This document shows positions 16,855-26,146 of a stretch of 44,927 nt of DNA, piece after piece. Source of the DNA: JBFIHF01 sp964411125 (GTDB lineage: Bacteria; Myxococcota_A; Bradymonadia; Bradymonadales; Bradymonadaceae); the NCBI GenBank assembly GCA_964411125.1, contig CAYPJU010000052.1:1-44927 (forward strand), given 5' to 3'. The notes beneath the pieces were generated by a model. That model was given only the letters and a program-made list of their open reading frames with translations, had not been told where the DNA came from and searched no databases. The position numbers were made by a program, and so were the translations under genes. Every line of letters begins with the position of its first letter. The first letter of the stretch is position 1.

Positions 16855-17380
16855 CGGAGTCGACGTACGCCGCGACCGCCTCCCGGTCGCGCAGACGCAC
16901 GGTGGCCTTGTCACGCCAGGTCGTCTGGAAGTCCCGCTCGTACGTCCGCCGATAATCGGGGTACTGCGTCCACGCCCACAGCAGAATGTTCTTGTCGCGG
17001 TCGGGATGGAAGACGTTCGCAATCCGCTCGCGGTTTCCGTTCCACAGCTCGAGGCGGCGAATCCCGCGGTCGAGCGTTCGCACCACGAGTTGCCGCATCA
17101 CGGCCCGTCGCGGCAGATCTAGCCAGACGATGGTGTCGGCCTCGTCGATCCCCACTTCCTCCAGCGTGGCTCGGTAGTTGCCGTCCATCACCCAGCCGTC
17201 TGGGCACTCCTGCATGCGGGCCCGAACCTCTTCCCGGAAGTTCGGGTTCGGCGTCCATCCCGCCAGGTGGAAGTGGGCATCGAGCTCGATATGCTCGACC
17301 CGGAGCCTGCGGGCGAGCTCTCGGGCGAGGGTCGACTTGCCCGACCCAGGACAACCGACGATTCGGATGGTTCGACGCAT
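16838..17380 (-). CDS. Adenylate kinase-like P-loop kinase (FlaR/topology-modulation type)
   Basis: 180 aa with P-loop GCPGSGKS (9-16), an early acidic base in HIELDAHFH, WVMDGNYR, and IVWLDLPRR as Walker B-like strand. The layout GxPGSGKST ... LD ... W.P.....F ... DGNY fits the AAA/adenylate-kinase-like proteins annotated as topology modulation protein or FlaR in other bacteria. The reaction is unknown; nucleotide or small-molecule phosphorylation is likely. Single-domain and cytosolic. Confidence 0.85.
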   Translation of the reverse strand: MRRTIRIVGCPGSGKSTLARELARRLRVEHIELDAHFHLAGWTPNPNFREEVRARMQECPDGWVMDGNYRATLEEVGIDEADTIVWLDLPRRAVMRQLVVRTLDRGIRRLELWNGNRERIANVFHPDRDKNILLWAWTQYPDYRRTYERDFQTTWRDKATVRLRDREAVAAYVDSVSRRS

Positions 17381-17503
17381 CGGTGTGGCCTACCACGAAC
17401 CCCCGAGCGGGCGAAACTCGCGACGTCCCGGGGCGGACCGCCTTGGGCTCGGCCCGCTGGTGGTTACGGTAATGGGGACAATGAATGGAACCAGGAGACA
17501 ATG

Positions 17504-17767
17504 ATGGCCACGCACGACACCGACTACCGAGGACCGAGCCCCGTACACGAAGGAGACATGGGGGACGTCCTGCAGAAACAGGGCTACTCGCAGCAGGAGA
17601 TCGCGAAGATGCAGCGAATCTTGGACGACGAGAACGCGCAGGGTAAGGACATCGAGCAGCTCCCGATGCCGATGCTGCGGAGTCACGCGCGAGCGCTCGA
17701 CATCGACGCAGGCGAAGGGACGACGAAGAGCGAGCTCGTCGAGGCGATCCGAAGCGCCCGCAACTGA
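17504..17767 (+). CDS. Small Rho_N/SAP-like protein
   Basis: 87 aa from ATG 17504; GGAG lies 6 nt upstream, whereas the adjacent ATG at 17501 leaves only 3 nt. The C-terminal third (MLRSHARALDIDAGEGTTKSELVEAIRSA, about 55-85) has the helix-extended-helix pattern with TKSELVEAI typical of SAP and Rho N-terminal domains, which bind nucleic acid. The N-terminal part (VLQKQGYSQQEIAKMQRIL) is helical. Probably a small nucleic-acid-binding protein. Confidence 0.6.
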   Translation: MATHDTDYRGPSPVHEGDMGDVLQKQGYSQQEIAKMQRILDDENAQGKDIEQLPMPMLRSHARALDIDAGEGTTKSELVEAIRSARN

Positions 17768-17828
17768 GGCACCCGCCTCGCACCACCCGCGGGTTGCGCA
17801 TCCGCGCCGCGCCGCGGACCATGTCGCG

Positions 17829-18797
17829 GTGGAGAACGTCCGAGAACGTAGATACGAGGTCGACAGCAACTTCGACGGCTGGCGTCTCGACCGGTTCCTC
17901 GCGAACCGGATCGGGAGGCTGAGCCGTACCCGTGCGGGCGAAATCGCCAAGTACGGGGACATCTCGATCGACCCGCCGCGGAAGGTGAAGGCGGGGACGC
18001 GGCTGCGGTTGGGCGACGTCGTCATCCTTCGTGAGCACCTACCGCCCGAAACCGTCCAGTACGACGAAGTCTCGATTCTCTATCGCGACGAGGCGGTCGT
18101 CGCGCTGTCGAAGCCAGCGGGGATGTTGGTGCACGAGGCAGCATCCGTGCGCTTGAACACGGTTCAGATGTACCTGCAGAAGCACGGGTGGCCGGACGGC
18201 GAGCCGGCGCACCGGATCGATCGAGAGACGAGCGGCGTGCTGTTGTGCGCCGCGACGTCCGCCTGGGTCACTCCGCTGCGCGAGATGTTCGCGACCGCCC
18301 ATCCTACGAAAGTGTATCGCGCGCTCGCCGTCGACCCGGAGGGCCGCTGGAGGCCGGGGGACGAACGAACGATCGAGATTCCTCTGAGGCTCGCCAGCGA
18401 GACGCGGCTCGGCCTTCGGATGGTCCGCGGAGATCTTCGGGCGGTGACCCACGTGAGTGCGAGGGAGCGGCACGGAGACCTGGTGGATCTGGAGGTGCGG
18501 ATCGAGACCGGCCGACAGCACCAGATCCGCGTGCATCTCGCGATGGAGGGGACGCCGATCGCGGGCGACAAGCTCTACACCTACGACGATGCCTTCTTCA
18601 TGGCGATCACCGACCATCCCGACGACGAGGAGTTGCGCTCACGGCTACCGTTCGAGCGCCACATGTTGCACGCTTGGAGGCTAGCGTTCCCTCACCCGGA
18701 AACCGGCGAGGAAGTGTCGGTCGAGGCGCCGCTGCCGAAGGGTTGGGGGGGAGTGAGGTCGGCGGCGAGACGACGGCACGAGGCCGACGCGGACTAG
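17829..18797 (+). CDS. RluA-family RNA pseudouridine synthase
   Basis: 322 aa with GTG start at 17829; no ATG is available before the S4-like domain. An N-terminal S4-like RNA-binding region (WRLDRFLANRIGRLSRTRAGEIAKYGDISI) precedes the catalytic domain, whose motif HRIDRETSG carries the catalytic Asp. The RluA C-terminal motif IETGRQHQIRVHLA follows, then PIAGDKLY. Isomerises specific uridines in rRNA or tRNA; target position cannot be told from sequence (RluA, RluC or RluD branches). Converges with the VWA lipoprotein gene, with stop codons overlapping by 4 nt. Confidence 0.92.
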   Translation: MENVRERRYEVDSNFDGWRLDRFLANRIGRLSRTRAGEIAKYGDISIDPPRKVKAGTRLRLGDVVILREHLPPETVQYDEVSILYRDEAVVALSKPAGMLVHEAASVRLNTVQMYLQKHGWPDGEPAHRIDRETSGVLLCAATSAWVTPLREMFATAHPTKVYRALAVDPEGRWRPGDERTIEIPLRLASETRLGLRMVRGDLRAVTHVSARERHGDLVDLEVRIETGRQHQIRVHLAMEGTPIAGDKLYTYDDAFFMAITDHPDDEELRSRLPFERHMLHAWRLAFPHPETGEEVSVEAPLPKGWGGVRSAARRRHEADAD

Positions 18798-20407
18798 CCG
18801 TCGATGCAGATGCCGCTCCCCTGCCCGCCTGCAGTGCAGATGCCGGAGCAACAGTCACCGGCGAACATGCAGCTCTGGCCGGCCACCTCGCACGCACCGG
18901 GGCCGCCCGAACCGCTGCCGGTTCCGCCGCTCGTCCCGCCGCTACCGGTTCCCGTGCCGGTCCCTCCGTCCCCGCCACTTCCGCTTCCACTCGACTCGGG
19001 GTCCCAGTAGGTGCAGAGGAAGTCGCCGGAGACCGCGTGCGATCCCGGCCCCTGAATGGTGTCGCATGCCGCTCCGACGAGCTCGATACACTGCTTGGCC
19101 CCGTGGCAGGTCTTTCGATCCTGGTGGTAGATCCAGCCGTTGGGATCGTCGTACGCCACGACCTGTCCGTCGACCGTGACGGTCGAAAATTTCAGCAGGC
19201 CCGGGTCCACGACGGCGCCGTTGATGCGGAACGTGCAGCCCTGCGCCGCCTGGACGATGCCCTTGAGCTGATTCTTGAGCTGGTCCGGGCTGTTGGCCTG
19301 GAAGTAGGGCGCATTGGTCCCGCCCCCCACCGCGAGCCCCTTCCCGGCGTTCGCCATGTCCTGCAGGTGCGAGCGGCCGACCTCGTCGCCGACGGAGAGG
19401 ACGACCGTCTCGATCCCGCGCTGGAACGCCTGTTGGGTCGCCGCGATCGCCTCGGGCTGACCGTTCTGCGGGTTCGGCACCGCACAGGTGTCTGGCTCTC
19501 CGTCGGTGGCCAGGAGCAGCAGCTTGCGGCCCTGATCCTGATGGATGTCGAACATTCGGAACGTGCTCTCGATCGCCTCGCCCGTCGGGGTGTCGTTCTC
19601 CGGTTCTGCGATGCTGAAGACGCGGTCGATCGGCTCGTAGTTGTCGAACTCCGGCCGAACGTCCTGAAGCTCGGGGCACGTGTTCCCTCGAGAGTACGAG
19701 GTGTAGAGCGCCATCCCGATGCGGAACGACGACTGCAGCTCGACGATCAGGCCGTCGACTGGGTCCATGAGTGCGTTGTATGCGGCCTCGAGCCGATTCA
19801 TGCCGTTGCCGAAGCCCTCGCTCATCGAACCCGACTGGTCGATCAGGAGGACGACCGTAGGAATCGTGCGCTCGAGCGTAACATCGAGGTCCATGCAGAC
19901 CGTCTGATCAGGCGTGCTTCCCCCGGAGCCAGACCCCGAGCCGTCGCTGGTCCCTCCCGTGCCATCGCCTCCGGAGCCAGTGCCCGTCCCGCCGGCTCCT
20001 CCCGTGCCGTCGCCGCCCGAGCCCGTACCGGTGCCGCCCGTTCCATCACCACCGCTACCGTCCCCGGTTCCGCCAGTTCCGCCGAGCCCTCCCGTACCAT
20101 CGCCCCCCGTTCCGGTTCCGGTGCCGCCGGCGCCGCTGCCGTCACCGCCCGAACCGCTCCCGGTGACGAACGGATTGCCCGAGGGCCGGCAGTCGTGGTC
20201 GCAGTTTCCGCACGGCGTCGCGTCGGCGCAGACCCGGCCTTCGTTGTCCACGAACGGCTCGTCGCTCTCCTCCCCGTTGGAGCCCGAGGCCCTCTCCACG
20301 TCGTCGTTCATGCCGTTACTGGAACCACTCCCCGAACAAGCATCACCACAGCCGAGGGCGAGGGCGAGACAGCAGCCGAGGAGGAGCGAGGTTCTGGTGA
20401 TGCGCAT
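18794..20407 (-). CDS. VWA lipoprotein with Gly-rich linker and Cys-rich tail
   Basis: 537 aa. Signal peptide with lipobox ALGC (Cys20); AAAGG precedes ATG 20407. A short Cys cluster (CADATPCGNCDHDC, 60-73) precedes an 80-residue Gly/Ser/Thr/Asp linker (82-164). A VWA domain follows (about 183-390) with MIDAS DQSGSM (190-195), Thr in NDTPTGEA and Asp in LLLATDGEPD. After a second short Gly/Ser linker comes a Cys-rich tail (CEVAGQSCMFAGDCC then CTAGG) of knottin-like spacing. Surface protein of unknown role; VWA plus lipid anchor suggests metal-dependent adhesion or complex assembly. Confidence 0.85.
   Translation of the reverse strand: MRITRTSLLLGCCLALALGCGDACSGSGSSNGMNDDVERASGSNGEESDEPFVDNEGRVCADATPCGNCDHDCRPSGNPFVTGSGSGGDGSGAGGTGTGTGGDGTGGLGGTGGTGDGSGGDGTGGTGTGSGGDGTGGAGGTGTGSGGDGTGGTSDGSGSGSGGSTPDQTVCMDLDVTLERTIPTVVLLIDQSGSMSEGFGNGMNRLEAAYNALMDPVDGLIVELQSSFRIGMALYTSYSRGNTCPELQDVRPEFDNYEPIDRVFSIAEPENDTPTGEAIESTFRMFDIHQDQGRKLLLLATDGEPDTCAVPNPQNGQPEAIAATQQAFQRGIETVVLSVGDEVGRSHLQDMANAGKGLAVGGGTNAPYFQANSPDQLKNQLKGIVQAAQGCTFRINGAVVDPGLLKFSTVTVDGQVVAYDDPNGWIYHQDRKTCHGAKQCIELVGAACDTIQGPGSHAVSGDFLCTYWDPESSGSGSGGDGGTGTGTGSGGTSGGTGSGSGGPGACEVAGQSCMFAGDCCSGICTAGGQGSGICIDG
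19916..20164 (-). repeat. Degenerate tandem repeat coding for the Gly-rich linker
   Basis: This stretch of the VWA lipoprotein gene codes for residues 82-164 and repeats variants of GGDGTGG, GGTGTGSGG and GSGSGG. The DNA is internally repetitive and prone to slippage, so its length may vary between strains. Confidence 0.7.
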
Positions 20408-20582
20408 TTTCGTGGCCTTTCGCGGTTGGTTCGTCAGGACGCACCCAGCAGATGCAAGGGACGCGCCAGTCCGGGGAGGACCTGCGAGGCCAAAAACCGT
20501 TGGTTCCGAAGGGTTTTCATGGCATCGAGGCTACAGATCGCGGGGCATCCGATCCACGATCGCGGCGTCTACGCCACATGCG

Positions 20583-21755
20583 TCATTGGATGTCGACGGA
20601 GTACGTGAACGCCTTCGGCGAGCTGGTCAGCTTGTCGATGACGACGTAGTAATCGCCATCGGCGGGCACCTGAAACTCGAGCCTGTCCTCGAGGTCTTGC
20701 GCGGCGAGGCAGACGTTGGAGTCTCCGCACGTCTCCTGCACGAAGATGGCGTTGTCGTTGTCGTCGTTCGTCGAAGCATCGACGGTCACCGTCTCGCCAG
20801 CCGTGAGACCGCGGAGCAGCAGCACGACCTCCGAACCGGGGGTCGAGATTCCCTGGTCACCGTCCATCGAACACGACGCCTGACCTCCGAAATCGAGGGT
20901 CTCCGAGTAGGCAGACGTGTCCCCCGAGAGCGTCACCGGGCCATCGACCGCGTATGCGGTGGCGCACGAATCCCCTCCACAGCCGCCGCCTGCACACCCC
21001 GTCGCACACGCGTGACGGGCCTGCGACGTACCTCCCTGGCACACCAGGACGTCGTCACCGTCGCACGTCCGCCCTCCCGGCGGCGTGCATTGCTGTGCGG
21101 TGAAGGAGAGATCGAGTTCGAATGCCCCTTCGTCGATCCCGGCGTATGGTTCGACGACGAGCCAGTAGTCGATGCCCGGCTGCGCGACGAAGGGGAACTG
21201 TTCGTTGTCCGAACAGGTGAGGACCGACGCGGTGCTCTCGCAATCGCCCGTTCGAACTTCGGCGACCCAGTCGATGCCGGAGCTCGTCTGCAACACGGCG
21301 TCCACCCGCACGGCGGAGGGGACGGTAAAGCGGTAGGCCCGATCGGCACCCGAAAAGCCGTCGTCGGCCGCACACGTCGTCGTCAGCGAATCGCTGAAAC
21401 CCGTGGTGTCCCCGGCGATCGTCACTGGCCCCGAGACGTCGAGCTCACCCAGGTCTTCGGCGTCGCGGCAGGCGACCCCGAGGTCGGCGAGGACGCAGAC
21501 CCCCTTCACGCACATGCGGTCGGGTTCGCACTCGACGTCGGCGCAGGCATCGTTCGCCGCCGTCGTTCCGTTGTTGGTCGAGGTCGTCCCGTTGTTCGTC
21601 GGTGTCGAGGTCGTCCCGTTGTTCGTCCCGGTCGACGACCCGTTCGTCCCATCGTCGGGGATGACTCTGGGGCGATCGGGCTCGGGGCCGCAGGCGGCCG
21701 CGGCTACGAGGAGAAGAGCGGCGAACGGACGGCAAATCTTCGAAAGATCGTTCAT
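20583..21755 (-). CDS. Cys-rich lipoprotein with PPC-like domains
   Basis: 390 aa from ATG 21755, with AAGGA 7 nt upstream; the frame is open further upstream but the signal peptide begins here. Lipobox AAACG. A Thr/Asn/Gly linker (GTNNGTTSTPTNNGTTSTNN) precedes an EGF-like Cys motif (CADVECEPDRMCVKGVC), then two beta domains resembling bacterial pre-peptidase C-terminal (PPC) domains; the second ends in FQVPADGDYYVVIDKL. Probably a cell-surface protein. Function unknown; similar architectures are common in myxobacteria. Confidence 0.75.
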   Translation of the reverse strand: MNDLSKICRPFAALLLVAAAACGPEPDRPRVIPDDGTNGSSTGTNNGTTSTPTNNGTTSTNNGTTAANDACADVECEPDRMCVKGVCVLADLGVACRDAEDLGELDVSGPVTIAGDTTGFSDSLTTTCAADDGFSGADRAYRFTVPSAVRVDAVLQTSSGIDWVAEVRTGDCESTASVLTCSDNEQFPFVAQPGIDYWLVVEPYAGIDEGAFELDLSFTAQQCTPPGGRTCDGDDVLVCQGGTSQARHACATGCAGGGCGGDSCATAYAVDGPVTLSGDTSAYSETLDFGGQASCSMDGDQGISTPGSEVVLLLRGLTAGETVTVDASTNDDNDNAIFVQETCGDSNVCLAAQDLEDRLEFQVPADGDYYVVIDKLTSSPKAFTYSVDIQ

Positions 21756-21817
21756 GCCGCCATCCTTCCCGAACCCGAAGTGTCGGTCAATCGGACCACG
21801 CGGGCGTCGAGACCGGC

Positions 21818-22480
21818 TCACCTCTTTCGACGTGCGACCTCGCGGTCCTGCGCAGCCTTCGACATCGCCCAACTACAGATCGGGCAGGCGTCGAAGTCGT
21901 GGTTTCGGGCCGGGCAGTGCTCGCGACCGAAATAGATGATCTGCAGATGCCGGTCGTTCCAAGTCTCGCGCGGGAAGACCGCCCGAAGATCGTCCTCCGT
22001 CTTCCGAACGTCGTTCCCTTCCCGGGTCAAGCCCCAGCGTTGAGCCAGCCGGTGAATGTGGGTGTCGACCGGAAAGGAGGGGACGTCGTACCACTGGGCC
22101 ATCACCACCGACGCGGTCTTGCGCCCGACCCCGGGCAGCGACTGCAATTCGTCGAGAGTGTCGGGGATCTCGCCGCCGTGCTCGTCGACCAGCATTTGCG
22201 CCATCTTCTTCACGTTCTTCGCCTTCGTCGGGGCGAGCCCGCAGGTGCGGATCGAAGCGAGGATGTCCTCGACCTCGAGCTCCGCCATCGCCGCGGGGGT
22301 CGATGCCTTCGCGAAGAGATCTGGAGTGCACATGTTCACTCGCGCGTCCGTCGTCTGGGCGCTGAGCATGACCGCCACGAGGAGGGTGTATGCGTCGACG
22401 TGATCGAGCGGGATCGGCGGGTCCGGGTAGAGGTCCTCGAGGATCGTTCCGATTCGGTCTGCTTTTTCCTGTCGTGTCAT
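21818..22480 (-). CDS. nth: Endonuclease III (DNA glycosylase/AP lyase)
   Basis: 220 aa. HhH-GPD fold with hairpin LPGVGRKTA, catalytic Lys121 and catalytic Asp139 in FPVDTHIHR. Removes oxidised pyrimidines and cleaves the abasic site in base excision repair. The C-terminal iron-sulfur region is atypical: Cys189, Cys199 and Cys202 (C-x9-C-x2-C) and no fourth Cys, while E. coli Nth has C-x6-C-x2-C-x5-C. Cluster loss, or His194 as a ligand, are possibilities. It follows the kinase gene by 40 nt on the same strand. Confidence 0.93.
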   Translation of the reverse strand: MTRQEKADRIGTILEDLYPDPPIPLDHVDAYTLLVAVMLSAQTTDARVNMCTPDLFAKASTPAAMAELEVEDILASIRTCGLAPTKAKNVKKMAQMLVDEHGGEIPDTLDELQSLPGVGRKTASVVMAQWYDVPSFPVDTHIHRLAQRWGLTREGNDVRKTEDDLRAVFPRETWNDRHLQIIYFGREHCPARNHDFDACPICSWAMSKAAQDREVARRKR

Positions 22481-22520
22481 TGGTTCCGTCGTTTCCGGGG
22501 CTGGAGACGGCGCGAACCTA

Positions 22521-24389
22521 TCAGAAACCGAGCGGGACCGGGACCTCGTCTTTCTTCTTCGGCTCCACCTTCTTCGCGGGAGCGGGTCGCTTCTTCTTCA
22601 CGACCTTCTTCTCTTCGACGGGCTTCGGCTCCTCCTCCTCCTGCGCGACGAGGACCGGCGCGGCAGTCTTCCCTGGAGCGGCTCCCCACGTCGTGGGGGC
22701 CGGAGCGGTGGGCTCCTCGGAGCCGAGGTCGGGTTCGGTCGACGCGACCACTCGACCGGCGTCCGGCTCGCTAGCCTTGGCCGGAGGGTCCGATGGAGCC
22801 GAGGACTCTGTCGGCTCCGTCCTCGGTCGACTCGACGGGGACGTCCGCTGAACCCGAGCCGACTTCACGGGTGCCAGCGCGTCGGCGTTCTCGCTCTGGA
22901 GGAACCCGCGCCGAATCGAGTAGGCGACGGCGACTCCGGCGGCGATGCTGGCCGGGTCCGCGGTCGGCTGGGGCACCTCTTCGTCCTCGGGATCGGTCGT
23001 CGCCGGCGGTTCGGGGACGACCGCCGGTTCGACCGGTGGGGGCGCATCGATCGCGGCGACCTCGGAGGCTTCGGTTGTCACGGCCCCCCCGAAACCTCCC
23101 GAGAGCAACACCAGAGTGACGACCACCATCGCGACGACGCCGGCCAAGATCACGGCGAGCCAGAGGCCTCCGGATCGCCTCTCCGACTCCTCGGAATCAG
23201 GCGGCCGGAGGCTGGACGTCTTTCGGCGGGGGGGACCCGGTGCCCGCTCCGACGGTGCTCCGTCGGCGTTCGCGGCGTCTTGTCCGGTCCGGTTCCCCTG
23301 CGCGAAACTGGCCGTCAGGTTCGGATGCTTGGACGACAAGCGCGCGTGCAACGCCTGCAGCTTGGCCAGAAACACGTCGGTCGGGGGTCGGTCTTCGGCG
23401 TTCTTCCGTAGCGCGGCAGCGACGAGGTCCGCGAGCGAGGGGTCGACGTCTGGACGGAGCAACCGGACCGAAGGCGCGGGCGTATTGACGTGGTCGTACA
23501 TGAGCGACGAGGCGTCGAAAGGGAGCTCGCCGGTCAAGAGCTCGTACATCGTGACGCCGATCTGGTAGACGTCCGTCCTCCCGGTCAGGTCACCGCCCCG
23601 AAGCTGCTCGGGCGCCATGTAGGCCGGGGATCCACGCACCTTGGTCCCGCGAACGTCGAGCTGCTCGAGCGAGCGGGCGAGGCCGAAGTCGATGACCACC
23701 AGCGTCCCGTCCGGCTGCAGCATCAGATTGCCGGGCTTGATGTCGCGATGAATCACCCCCTCCGAATGCAGGTACTCGATCGCTCGGACGAGCTGGATCA
23801 TCAGCCTCAACAGTTCGAGCTGGTCGAACGACCCTCGCTCCGCGAGGAGCGTCTCGATGTTCTTCCCCTCCACGTATTCGAGCACCATCAGGACGTTGTG
23901 CTCCACGACGGAGACGTCGTGAACGCCGACGAGGTTATGGTGCGAGAGCGCCGCGAGGCTTCGCCCCTCGTCGAGAAAGATCGCGCGGGCCTCTTCGCTG
24001 TATCGGTAGGCCGCGCTCAGCATCTTGATGGCAACGTCCCGCGCCAGAACGGTGTCGCGCGCCTTGACCACGACGCCCATCCCGCCTCGCCCCAGGACCT
24101 CCATGAACTCGTAGCGGTCCCCGAGATGAATCTGGTCGCCGAAGAGGGGATCGGTCTCCCGACGCCCGATCTCGACGACGACGAGAGACGAACTCTCCCG
24201 CGGCTTCGCGACCTGCGAGCTCCATGAGTCCGCGTCTTCTACCTCGATCCTGGTCTCGTCGGTCAGTCGCCGATCGAGTTCGATCATCCCGTCCGTGTCG
24301 GTCACGAACTCGGACTCGAACCCTTCGATGCGCAGGCGGCGACCAGCGACGGGGGCCGAGTCTTTGATGACGAGAATCCGAGTGCTCAT
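22521..24389 (-). CDS. Transmembrane Ser/Thr protein kinase (catalytically intact)
   Basis: 622 aa. N-terminal 90 residues form an extra domain of unknown type. The kinase domain (about 93-350) has G-loop LGRGGMG, Lys122 in VAIKML, HRDIKPGN (D216), DFG (234-236) and the activation-loop end SPAYMAPE, so it should be active. A single transmembrane helix (about 408-430) leads to an Ala/Pro/Glu-rich extracytoplasmic region with a Lys-rich end (EEKKVVKKKRPAPAKKVEPK). Typical membrane-bound bacterial Hanks-type kinase. It lies 10 nt downstream of the outer-membrane protein gene and 40 nt upstream of nth. Confidence 0.92.
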   Translation of the reverse strand: MSTRILVIKDSAPVAGRRLRIEGFESEFVTDTDGMIELDRRLTDETRIEVEDADSWSSQVAKPRESSSLVVVEIGRRETDPLFGDQIHLGDRYEFMEVLGRGGMGVVVKARDTVLARDVAIKMLSAAYRYSEEARAIFLDEGRSLAALSHHNLVGVHDVSVVEHNVLMVLEYVEGKNIETLLAERGSFDQLELLRLMIQLVRAIEYLHSEGVIHRDIKPGNLMLQPDGTLVVIDFGLARSLEQLDVRGTKVRGSPAYMAPEQLRGGDLTGRTDVYQIGVTMYELLTGELPFDASSLMYDHVNTPAPSVRLLRPDVDPSLADLVAAALRKNAEDRPPTDVFLAKLQALHARLSSKHPNLTASFAQGNRTGQDAANADGAPSERAPGPPRRKTSSLRPPDSEESERRSGGLWLAVILAGVVAMVVVTLVLLSGGFGGAVTTEASEVAAIDAPPPVEPAVVPEPPATTDPEDEEVPQPTADPASIAAGVAVAYSIRRGFLQSENADALAPVKSARVQRTSPSSRPRTEPTESSAPSDPPAKASEPDAGRVVASTEPDLGSEEPTAPAPTTWGAAPGKTAAPVLVAQEEEEPKPVEEKKVVKKKRPAPAKKVEPKKKDEVPVPLGF

Positions 24390-24399
24390 GCGGGGGTCT

Positions 24400-25410
24400 T
24401 CACTCCGACGAACCAGCGACGTCTTTGAAGCGGAGCGCGGTACCGACGGTCACGCTCCGAATCGCGGCGACATTGCTCCCCAGCACGATCTGCGAGTAGG
24501 CGACCTGAATCTCGATGCCGGGCACGGGGATGAGGAGCAATCCGCCCTCGACGGCGAGAATGTCTTTGTCGAGACGCAGGTCGAGGGGGGCGAGGTCTTC
24601 GGCTGCATCGATGTCGTCGGCCTGAAGATCGTCGCGCGTCGCGACGATCGTCTGTCCGATGACCTTTCCGTCGTTGACGGTATAGGCGCCGGACCCACCG
24701 GCGAAGAGAACGAAATGATCGCCGATGAACTGCCCGATCTTCGCGCCGCCGATCAACTGATGACCGGGCCCTCCGAAACGAAGCCGGAAGCCGGCGTCTA
24801 GCCGCGCGAAGGTGCGAGTCGGCGGAATGAAGACGCCGAACAGGATCGAGTCTTCCAGGTCGGCCTGGCCGTCCCCCAGGGCGACGTCGTCGGCGATCGC
24901 GCCGGTCTCTTCGTCGAAGGTCCCCTGCGGTGCGGTGTAGCCCGTCGGAACTTTCAGGCGAGTTTCGTTCGCGATCGCGACGGTGGATTTGATGAAGTTG
25001 TAGCGGCCGGTGAGGAACAGGTCGGCCGGGCCCAGCCGGCTCGCCGAAAAGTCGAGGACCGCCTCGCGAGCGGTGGCGAGATCGACGGTGTCCTCAGGAA
25101 GTGCCACGATCGCCGGGTCCGACGTGTACTGAACCGCCTTCGCGGTGAGCTCCGCCGCCACCTCCAACTTCGACGTGAATCCGTAGCGAAAGCCCGCTCG
25201 AAGCGTGCTCGAGGTGAACCGGCCGTCGAGCGGAAAGCTCTGGTAGGTCCCGTCGGGGAGAAACTCGTCCTCGGCGAACTGGAAATCGTACCCGAGCGTG
25301 AACAGCAGCTCGTCTTTCGGCATCGTCCACGGAGAGGCGGACGCCGGCATTGGGAGGAGGAACACGGCGAGAGCGGCGAGGGGCCAGAGGCAGCGTTGGC
25401 GCGAGATCAC
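24400..25410 (-). CDS. Outer-membrane beta-barrel-like protein
   Basis: 336 aa from GTG 25410, which has AGGA 6 nt upstream and directly precedes a signal peptide (LAALAVFLLPMPASA, cleaved before SPWTMPKDE). The frame stays open to 25476, but that N-terminus would displace the signal peptide. The mature protein alternates aromatic and polar residues in strands (LRAGFRYGFTSKLEVAAELTA, split by Gly turns), as in transporter-type or MetA-like outer-membrane barrels. The C-terminus lacks a terminal Phe. Substrate unknown. Leads the minus-strand kinase-nth series. Confidence 0.7.
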   Translation of the reverse strand: MISRQRCLWPLAALAVFLLPMPASASPWTMPKDELLFTLGYDFQFAEDEFLPDGTYQSFPLDGRFTSSTLRAGFRYGFTSKLEVAAELTAKAVQYTSDPAIVALPEDTVDLATAREAVLDFSASRLGPADLFLTGRYNFIKSTVAIANETRLKVPTGYTAPQGTFDEETGAIADDVALGDGQADLEDSILFGVFIPPTRTFARLDAGFRLRFGGPGHQLIGGAKIGQFIGDHFVLFAGGSGAYTVNDGKVIGQTIVATRDDLQADDIDAAEDLAPLDLRLDKDILAVEGGLLLIPVPGIEIQVAYSQIVLGSNVAAIRSVTVGTALRFKDVAGSSE

Positions 25411-25535
25411 GGGCAGTCCTTGCGTCGTTCGAGCGAATTGGGGCAAATGGTTCCGAAGGGGTGTACGCGCGAGCAAGACGAACGGTTACACCAAGATCGG
25501 CGAACTCGTGCGCGACATCTCTTCGAAGATCGATT

Positions 25536-26120
25536 TCACGGATAGAGACGTCGAGAATTCCATGCCTCCTCGCCCCGCGTCCACTCCCAACGGTCGTGAA
25601 TCCGAAACTCCCCCTGCTCCCAGAACTCGATGAGACGGGGGGAGACGACGTACCCGCCCCAGTGCGGGGGTCGCGGCACTTCGTCGGGAAACCGCTCCTC
25701 GAACTCGGCGAGCCGCTCTTCCATCTCGCCGTCGGGCCGGGGTTCGGACTGCTGGGAAGCCCACGCACCGATCTGTGACCCGCGAGCGCGTGTGGCGAAG
25801 TACTCGTCGGATGCCTCGTCACTCAGGCGGGAAGCGGTACCTTCGATCCGAATCTGTCGATCGAGGTCTCGCCAGTAGAAACTGAGAGCGACGTGGTCGT
25901 TGTTTCGGATCTCCCGTCCCTTTCTGCTCTGTCGATTGGTGTGAAAGACGAATCCTTCTTGGTCCCACGACTTCAAAAGTACGACGCGGCTCGACGGACG
26001 TCCGACCGAGTCGACGGTCGCCAGTGTCATCGCGTTGGGGTTCGTCGGAACGCGTTCGAGCGCCTCGGAGTACCAGGCGTCGAACCATCGAAACGGGTCG
26101 TCGAATTGAGGTGCGGGCAT
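25536..26120 (-). CDS. pdxH: Pyridoxamine 5'-phosphate oxidase
   Basis: 194 aa. Conserved PNPOx blocks: NAMTLATVDSVGRPSSRVVLLK, FHTNRQSRKGREI, GTASRLSDEASDEYFATR (contiguous blocks, split here), the substrate-binding RIHDRWEWTR and C-terminal RRLYP. FMN-dependent oxidation of pyridoxamine or pyridoxine 5'-phosphate to pyridoxal 5'-phosphate. The length is slightly short of E. coli PdxH because the N-terminal extension is absent. Divergent from clpS. Confidence 0.95.
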   Translation of the reverse strand: MPAPQFDDPFRWFDAWYSEALERVPTNPNAMTLATVDSVGRPSSRVVLLKSWDQEGFVFHTNRQSRKGREIRNNDHVALSFYWRDLDRQIRIEGTASRLSDEASDEYFATRARGSQIGAWASQQSEPRPDGEMEERLAEFEERFPDEVPRPPHWGGYVVSPRLIEFWEQGEFRIHDRWEWTRGEEAWNSRRLYP

Positions 26121-26146
26121 AAGCGAAGGACTCCTTCGGTTTCACG

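Noticed and set aside
19916..20164. Repetitive sequence as a possible CRISPR or tandem satellite
   Set aside because: It is in frame within a lipoprotein gene, codes for a Gly-rich linker, and has no regular repeat-spacer plan.
18188..20608. An 806-codon open frame on the plus strand
   Set aside because: Shadow spanning parts of the RluA-type and VWA lipoprotein genes; both real genes have strong domain evidence.
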